Assembly: GCA_016782885.1 (NCBI GenBank)
Contig: JADHXQ010000049.1
Coordinates: forward strand, 1-34,908
Direction of reading: 5' to 3'
Length of the DNA: 34,908 nt
Origin: Phycisphaerae bacterium
GTDB taxonomy: Bacteria > Planctomycetota > Phycisphaerae > SM23-33
The translations under genes were made by a program, and so were the position numbers. Shown in pieces: positions 30,519-34,908 of this stretch. Below the pieces are notes generated by a model. It was given only the letters and a program-made list of their open reading frames with translations. It was not told the DNA's origin and searched no databases. Within the stretch, counting starts at the first letter, position 1. Each line of letters begins with the position of its first letter.

Positions 30519-32021
30519 CTATTTGTCGCCTTTGGGCGTCTTTATCGTGATGATCTTGAAATTGCCGATGGTGTTCACGACGTTGAGCATGGCATCGCTG
30601 ACCCCGTCACCGCTGGCCAGGGCGATATGTCCGGTGTTGAATTCCTTAAGGGCCGAGTCGAGCCCGACCCACTTACCGCCGATAAAAGCGCGGTTCCAGG
30701 CGTGCGGTCCGAAGACGTTGCGGTGTTCGGCGAACCCATTGACGTACGCCAGGCCGATGACGACCTGTGCGGGTATACCCACCGCGCGGCAGAGCGAGGC
30801 GGTGAGAACGGCGTGTTCGGTGCAGTCGCCCTCGCGGCTTTGGGCTACTTCAAGGGCCGTCGCATACCCGACCGATAGATTCTTGGTCTTGATGTAGCTT
30901 CGCACGAATTTTTCGATTCTGGACGCGGCGGTTGCGGCATCCTTGGCGTCGCCGACGGCTTTCCTGGCCAGGTCCTTGATGGTCTTGTGGTCGGACTGGA
31001 CGTAGCTTGATGGTTTGAGGGCTTCCAGGGCGGTTGGGTCTTTTCCCTTGTAGGGTAGTGGCGCGTTTCTCGGTGCGGGTGTCGGACGGATAGTCAGCGT
31101 GGTTGTCTTGTCTTCGGCGGTTTTTACGCTCTGGTTGGCGTCGTCGAGGAATTTGAGTTCCGCCGTGGGCGAGGTTGGTTTTATCGTGTAGACAAGCGTC
31201 CCGCCGAGCGCCTCTTTAGTCAGGGCGACGGGGCTCGAGAGGATGACCTTCGAGATCAGGTCGAGCGTTTCGTTGGACGCCATCGCGACTGCCTTGCTGC
31301 AGTCGATCAGTTCAATTTTCATACCAAGGGCCGGAACGATCGATTTCAGCGGGATGAACTCGTCGTCAACGTAGGCGGTGGCGTTGATCTTGCCCATCGA
31401 ACTCTGCATTACGGTTTTGACTTCGGTGAGCATTACCATTCTGCCCAGCAGGTCGACTTTGGTCTTCTTGCCCACGGTGCTCGCGACGGTTCTCGCCGCG
31501 AGGGTCGCCGGGTCGAAAACAGTCGAGGTGATGGTAGTTTCGGGTTTCAGCCCGGTTTTGCGTTCGAGGATCATCCGCCCGTGGCTCATCAGTGCGCCTT
31601 TGGGCCAGGGCATGACCTTTTCCTCCTTCATGCCCGCCAGATTCCTCACGATCTTGAGCTTACCGTCCTTCCCGATGTCCCCGCGCGTTACGGTCTGTCC
31701 CATGGCCCCCATATTGATCGTCAGCGAGAACCCAAGCGGTTTACCGTCGGGCGTTTCGATCTCCAGAACGTCCGTGGCGACAGTAATCGCCATTCCCCCG
31801 CGCGACAGGGTCATCGTCATCATGACGTTCGTCAACGCCTTGCCCTTGTCGATCTTGAAGGTCGCCACGGAATGGCCCACCTTCTTTCCGTCCATCATCA
31901 CCGCCATGTACTGAGTGCGCGGGGGGTGCTGCGAGGCCTTGGCGTTCCCGGCCCATACCGCGATCGTCGAAAGCGTCACACTGAGGAATATCGCCAGGGT
32001 CTTTGCGGCAAGATGTTTCAT
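30519..32021 (-). CDS. Secreted transglutaminase-like cysteine protease-superfamily protein
   Basis: This 500-residue protein has a signal peptide (about 1-24) and a long beta-rich N-terminal region. A transglutaminase-like core (PF01841) follows near 360-470. The catalytic triad is visible: Cys400 (GDCTEHA), His440 (GPHAWN) and Asp455 (GLDSAL). Members cut or cross-link peptides, and the substrate here is unknown. It lies just before the AddB-like gene with a 5-base gap, so the pair may share one message although their functions look unrelated. A purine-rich AAAGGGAA lies before the ATG, and a TTGAAG-17-TACAAA promoter lies about 44 bases upstream. Confidence 0.83.
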   Translation of the reverse strand: MKHLAAKTLAIFLSVTLSTIAVWAGNAKASQHPPRTQYMAVMMDGKKVGHSVATFKIDKGKALTNVMMTMTLSRGGMAITVATDVLEIETPDGKPLGFSLTINMGAMGQTVTRGDIGKDGKLKIVRNLAGMKEEKVMPWPKGALMSHGRMILERKTGLKPETTITSTVFDPATLAARTVASTVGKKTKVDLLGRMVMLTEVKTVMQSSMGKINATAYVDDEFIPLKSIVPALGMKIELIDCSKAVAMASNETLDLISKVILSSPVALTKEALGGTLVYTIKPTSPTAELKFLDDANQSVKTAEDKTTTLTIRPTPAPRNAPLPYKGKDPTALEALKPSSYVQSDHKTIKDLARKAVGDAKDAATAASRIEKFVRSYIKTKNLSVGYATALEVAQSREGDCTEHAVLTASLCRAVGIPAQVVIGLAYVNGFAEHRNVFGPHAWNRAFIGGKWVGLDSALKEFNTGHIALASGDGVSDAMLNVVNTIGNFKIITIKTPKGDK

Positions 32022-32064
32022 GTGTATTCCCTTTCCACTGAATTACGAACGTGCGTTACCATAG

Positions 32065-32093
32065 TTTGTACGTCGCACAGGGCGCAGCTTCAA
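32065..32093 (-). promoter_or_regulatory. Promoter of the transglutaminase-like/AddB/AddA unit
   Basis: Minus strand TTGAAG (32093-32088), a 17-base spacer, and TACAAA (32070-32065) lie about 44 bases before the transglutaminase-like ATG. This is a normal leader length, in contrast to the leaderless candidates. Confidence 0.4.
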
Positions 32094-32104
32094 GCGTATT
32101 GTGC

Positions 32105-33094
32105 TCAAGTGTAAAAGTTATCGAGCACCGCAAACCAGTCGCGGGCGTTTTTGACGGCTACAAACGCCATCCGGAGTTTCTTTGGCGTGGGGTGCATTCG
32201 CGCGTATTTAATGCCGAATTTCCGCATATTCTTCGTGGCCCGGCGCTCACCGTAGAACAGCTCCGTGCGCCTGAAATGGTCGGCGATGACCTCTTTCTGC
32301 TCGGCGAGAGTCGGTACGTACATTTCCCTGCCGTCCGCCAGGTCCCGCCACTGGCGGAAGAACCACGGGTTGCCCAGAGACCCGCGCGCCACGGATACCG
32401 CGTCCACGCCGGTCCGGGCGAACATGTCCACCGCGTCCGGGGCGGTCATTATATCGCCCGAACCGATGATGGTCTTCTCGCCGAAGCGCTGTTTGACCGA
32501 CGCGATGAACTCCCAGTCCGCCGGTCCGGAGTATTTGACCTCCACGCTTCTGGCGTGCAGGCATATGGCGGCCGCTCCGGCGTCGAATGCTCCCTCGGCG
32601 ATCTGCCAGAATTCATCGTGCTCGCGATTGGACTCGTCGAACGACCGCCTGAGTTTCAGCGTGACGGGCCTTGGTCCGGCCGCCGCGATAACCGCCCGGG
32701 TGATCTTGACCGCCAGTCGAGGATCGCTCATGAGATGCCCGCCGCGCCGGCGCCGCAGGGCCTTGCGGACCGGGCAGGCGAAGTTAAGGTCTATCACGTC
32801 GAATCCGCGCCGGTCGAGGAGTTCGGCGGCCGCCGCCATCGTCTCCGGTTCATTACCGACGATCTGCCCGGCGATGGGGTGATCGTCGTCGTCGCTGCGA
32901 GAGATGTACTGCGGTTTTCGCGGTTTGACCAGGAGGCATCTGTCGAGCATCATTTCCGTGGCGCAGAACGGCGCGCCGAGATCGCGGCAGAGTTGGCGGT
33001 AGGGCAGGTCGGAGTATCCCGCCAGCGGCGCCAGCAGCACCGGGAAATCGATTTCGACGTCGCCGATGCGAAAAGTTTTCAGTCCGTCGGGCAT
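32105..33094 (-). CDS. dus: tRNA-dihydrouridine synthase
   Basis: This 329-residue flavoenzyme reduces uridine to dihydrouridine in tRNA D-loops. The FMN site shows APLAGYSD (22-29), QIVGNEP and KLRRSF. The proton-donating Cys107 lies in NFACPVRK, and the FMN phosphate region is GSGDIMTAPDA and VARGSLGNPWFF. The arginine-rich RRRRGG after the Cys replaces the usual shorter basic stretch. I chose ATG 33094 because the frame upstream (to 33313) runs through the AsnA gene. No clear Shine-Dalgarno is seen. It follows asnA by 20 bases on the same strand, so co-transcription is likely. DusA, B or C type cannot be named with confidence; the fold is closest to DusB. Confidence 0.9.
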   Translation of the reverse strand: MPDGLKTFRIGDVEIDFPVLLAPLAGYSDLPYRQLCRDLGAPFCATEMMLDRCLLVKPRKPQYISRSDDDDHPIAGQIVGNEPETMAAAAELLDRRGFDVIDLNFACPVRKALRRRRGGHLMSDPRLAVKITRAVIAAAGPRPVTLKLRRSFDESNREHDEFWQIAEGAFDAGAAAICLHARSVEVKYSGPADWEFIASVKQRFGEKTIIGSGDIMTAPDAVDMFARTGVDAVSVARGSLGNPWFFRQWRDLADGREMYVPTLAEQKEVIADHFRRTELFYGERRATKNMRKFGIKYARMHPTPKKLRMAFVAVKNARDWFAVLDNFYT

Positions 33095-33114
33095 TTCTAC
33101 AGTATGGACTAAGG

Positions 33115-34152
33115 TTATAGCAGCGGGATTCCGGCTTTGCGGCAGGTGTCGACGACGTGCCGGGGCCAGTGGCTGACCTGGACCTCGCCGATGTGTGCTT
33201 TTTCCAGCAGCAGCATGCAGAGGCGGCTCTGTCCGATCCCGCCTCCGACGCTTTGGGGGAGTTTGCCGTCCAGGAGCATTTTGTGCCACGGCAGTTCCGT
33301 CCGCTCCATGCACCCGCGAATCTCCAACTGCTTGAGCATGGTCTCGGCGTCGACGCGGATACCCATCGACGACAGCTCGAACGGGATCTCCAGCAGCGGG
33401 TTCCAGACGAAGATATCGCCATTGAGGCCCCTGGTCTCGGGCGATGTCCGCGTGGTCCAGTCGTCATAGTCGGGCGCGCGCCCGTCGTGGATCGTACCGT
33501 CGGGCAATTCGCCGCCGATGCCGATGATGAACACGGCGCCGTGGGCCTTGCACGCGGCGGTTTCCCGCTGCCACCGGGTTGCATCGGGATACTGGCTCGC
33601 CAGTTCCTCAGTGTGGACAAAGGCGATCTCGTCGGGCAGCCAGGTTGTCCGGTTGTGGAACTTTTCGGCCAGTTCGGACTCGGTGTCCTTGATCGCGGCG
33701 TAGATGTCCCGCACGACGGTCTTGAGCGTGTCGAGGTTCCGGTCCTCGGGCGTGATGACCCGCTCCCAGTCCCACTGGTCGACGTAGACCGAGTGGATAT
33801 TGTCGAGATCCTCTTCGTCCGGCCTCAGGGCGTTCATGTCCGTGTAGATGCCCCGACCGACTTCGAACTCGTATCTGTACAGTGCCAGCCGCTTCCACTT
33901 GGCCAGCGAATGGACGATCTCGCACAGGGTGTCGCCGTCGGCCCGGACACCGAAAGCTATCGCCCGCTCGGTGCCGTTGAGGTTGTCCTGGACGCCCGAG
34001 TCTGACCGAACGAACAGCGGCGCCGTGATCCGGTCGAGCTCCAGACGCCGCGCCAGCGCATGCTCGAAATGGTCCTTGGTGAACTTGATGGCCTGCTCTG
34101 TCTTGCAGACGTCCATTGTTGCCTTGTAGCCTTCGGGGACAATCGTGCTCAA
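33115..34152 (-). CDS. asnA: Aspartate-ammonia ligase (asparagine synthetase A)
   Basis: This 345-residue ammonia-dependent asparagine synthetase converts aspartate, ammonia and ATP to asparagine, AMP and pyrophosphate in the cytoplasm. The class II aminoacyl-tRNA-synthetase-like fold shows APLFVRSDSGVQDNL, the YVDQWDWE strand and the C-terminal GGGIGQSRLCMLLL motif. The length is close to the usual 330. The start is a TTG at 34152: AGGAG lies 7 bases before it and conserved residues follow directly. The first in-frame ATG (34116) would remove 12 residues. Window asnB is absent. The upstream 152 bases are partly AT-rich and hold a possible TATGAT -10 box near 34251. Confidence 0.93.
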   Translation of the reverse strand: MSTIVPEGYKATMDVCKTEQAIKFTKDHFEHALARRLELDRITAPLFVRSDSGVQDNLNGTERAIAFGVRADGDTLCEIVHSLAKWKRLALYRYEFEVGRGIYTDMNALRPDEEDLDNIHSVYVDQWDWERVITPEDRNLDTLKTVVRDIYAAIKDTESELAEKFHNRTTWLPDEIAFVHTEELASQYPDATRWQRETAACKAHGAVFIIGIGGELPDGTIHDGRAPDYDDWTTRTSPETRGLNGDIFVWNPLLEIPFELSSMGIRVDAETMLKQLEIRGCMERTELPWHKMLLDGKLPQSVGGGIGQSRLCMLLLEKAHIGEVQVSHWPRHVVDTCRKAGIPLL

Positions 34153-34304
34153 ACCAGTACTCCTGTAATGAAAGTCGTTGTTACTCTCGCGCGAACCTCG
34201 TCTTTACCGCGGTTGAAGCCGAAGCGCCGAGGCACGGAATCAGACCATATCATATAAAAAAGCAAGGTTTTTGAACAGGTTACTGTCCAGGCGTCGAACT
34301 ATCT

Positions 34305-34908
34305 TTACCAGCGGTCCGTGCGGAACGGCGATGCGGGCAGGCCTTCTTTGTTCATGAGGTTCGGGGTGGCTTTCTGGGACCATCCGAACCTTACTGCCGC
34401 CGGCTTGGCGACCTCGTCGCTGGAAACCACTACCGTCTTGCCGACGATTTTGGCGGCGGCCTTGACGAATTTCTTGTCGTCGCCGGCGATTTCGAACCAG
34501 TCCAGATCCTTACCGTCGCGTGCTGCCAAACCGCCGCCGACGTGGTCGAACGTCAACGCGATCGTCTTGCCGACGGCCTTCATAGACTTGTACATCGGCC
34601 CGGAGTAGACCAGGTCCTTCTTTTCGTAGCTGGTCGCCAGCGCCCAAAGCGCCAATCGCAGGCCCACATCCTGCTTGTTCGGCGGGTGGATATTGTTCAG
34701 CGTGGTGATGTCGGTGATGACGGCCATCCCGGTATTGGGGATCGCAAGCGAGGCGGTCTGGGCCTCCCAGAGTTTCGGCTGCTTGTCGCCGCCGTAGCGG
34801 TCGAACGGGGCGAGTTGGACGAATCCAAATGGAAAATCTCCCTGCCCCCAGACCTTCCGCCATCCGCCGATGAGCGCCTTCATCTTCTCGAAATACAACA
34901 TCCCTTCG
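34305..34908 (-). CDS. Sialate O-acetylesterase-like protein, 5' end beyond window
   Basis: The C-terminal about 200 residues of a SASA-family (PF03629) sialate O-acetylesterase/SGNH-type esterase are present. Family phrases are HPPNKQDVGLRLALWALA (the His-containing catalytic block), MKAVGKTIALTF and FGWSQKATPNLMNKEGLPASPFRTD at the end. The family removes acetyl groups from sialic acids or polysaccharides outside the cell. The frame stays open at the right window edge, so the nucleophile serine and any signal peptide are not seen. Its stop is 152 bases before the asnA start on the same strand. Confidence 0.85.
   Translation of the reverse strand, partial: EGMLYFEKMKALIGGWRKVWGQGDFPFGFVQLAPFDRYGGDKQPKLWEAQTASLAIPNTGMAVITDITTLNNIHPPNKQDVGLRLALWALATSYEKKDLVYSGPMYKSMKAVGKTIALTFDHVGGGLAARDGKDLDWFEIAGDDKKFVKAAAKIVGKTVVVSSDEVAKPAAVRFGWSQKATPNLMNKEGLPASPFRTDRW

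Noticed and set aside
1..34908. tRNA or rRNA genes
   Set aside because: No cloverleaf with a T-arm GTTCRANYC block and no rRNA-like stretch could be supported by eye; a tRNAscan-SE run would settle it.

Overview
The window reads as ordinary chromosomal DNA of a GC-rich, Gram-negative-like bacterium. It is most plausibly a planctomycete, perhaps a Phycisphaerae-like lineage, although no rRNA or other marker gene is present to prove it. The hints are: a DUF1080 domain fused to a secreted hydrolase; a sialate O-acetylesterase; a metallophosphoesterase with an added N-terminal domain; a LamG surface-type protein; an eukaryote-like (GH13_8-type) branching enzyme; a RAYT transposase in a REP-like repeat; and a mix of Shine-Dalgarno genes and genes that look leaderless. 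I found no rRNA, tRNA, CRISPR array, phage or plasmid module.

Layout. 1-779: RAYT/HUH transposase flanked by a perfect 35-bp inverted repeat. 786-5202 (minus): a probable unit of DUF1846 protein, Tat-signal cystathionine gamma-synthase-like PLP enzyme, and secreted alpha/beta hydrolase-DUF1080 protein. 5378-6094 (plus): tandem Dabb-domain lipoprotein, convergent with a secreted metallophosphoesterase (6118-7842). 7934-10008 (plus): membrane zinc-ribbon protein translationally coupled to a DUF401 transporter-like protein. 10073-11077 (minus) MoxR ATPase and 11226-13169 (plus) LamG/beta-repeat protein are divergent. 13318-14412: alanine dehydrogenase. 14425-16512: sigma70-like promoter, SAM-I riboswitch and a single-polypeptide MetX-MetW fusion, followed by a zinc alcohol dehydrogenase from its own promoter. 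17800-17951: heptameric AGCTNNN repeats in inverted arms. 18066-18572: purE. 18799-18999: a 66-residue secreted or membrane peptide ended by a strong terminator. 19154-23119: YjbQ, branching enzyme and M23/PKD protein, overlapping head to tail.

23158-34908 is all minus strand. Reading in transcription order (right to left): sialate O-acetylesterase end (cut by the window), AsnA, Dus, transglutaminase-like protein, AddB-like and AddA-like helicase-nucleases, then a small two-helix membrane protein. The AddB/AddA pair overlaps by ATGA and is the recombinational repair machine of the region.

The most unusual points are: the S-box-controlled MetX-MetW fusion; Fe-S-type cysteine sets in both AddA-like and AddB-like nuclease domains; a PLP enzyme with a Tat export signal; a PurE lacking the class I loop histidine; and several genes whose only visible start signal is a -10 box 6-8 bases before the ATG, which suggests leaderless transcripts. 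No wholly new multi-gene system is evident.
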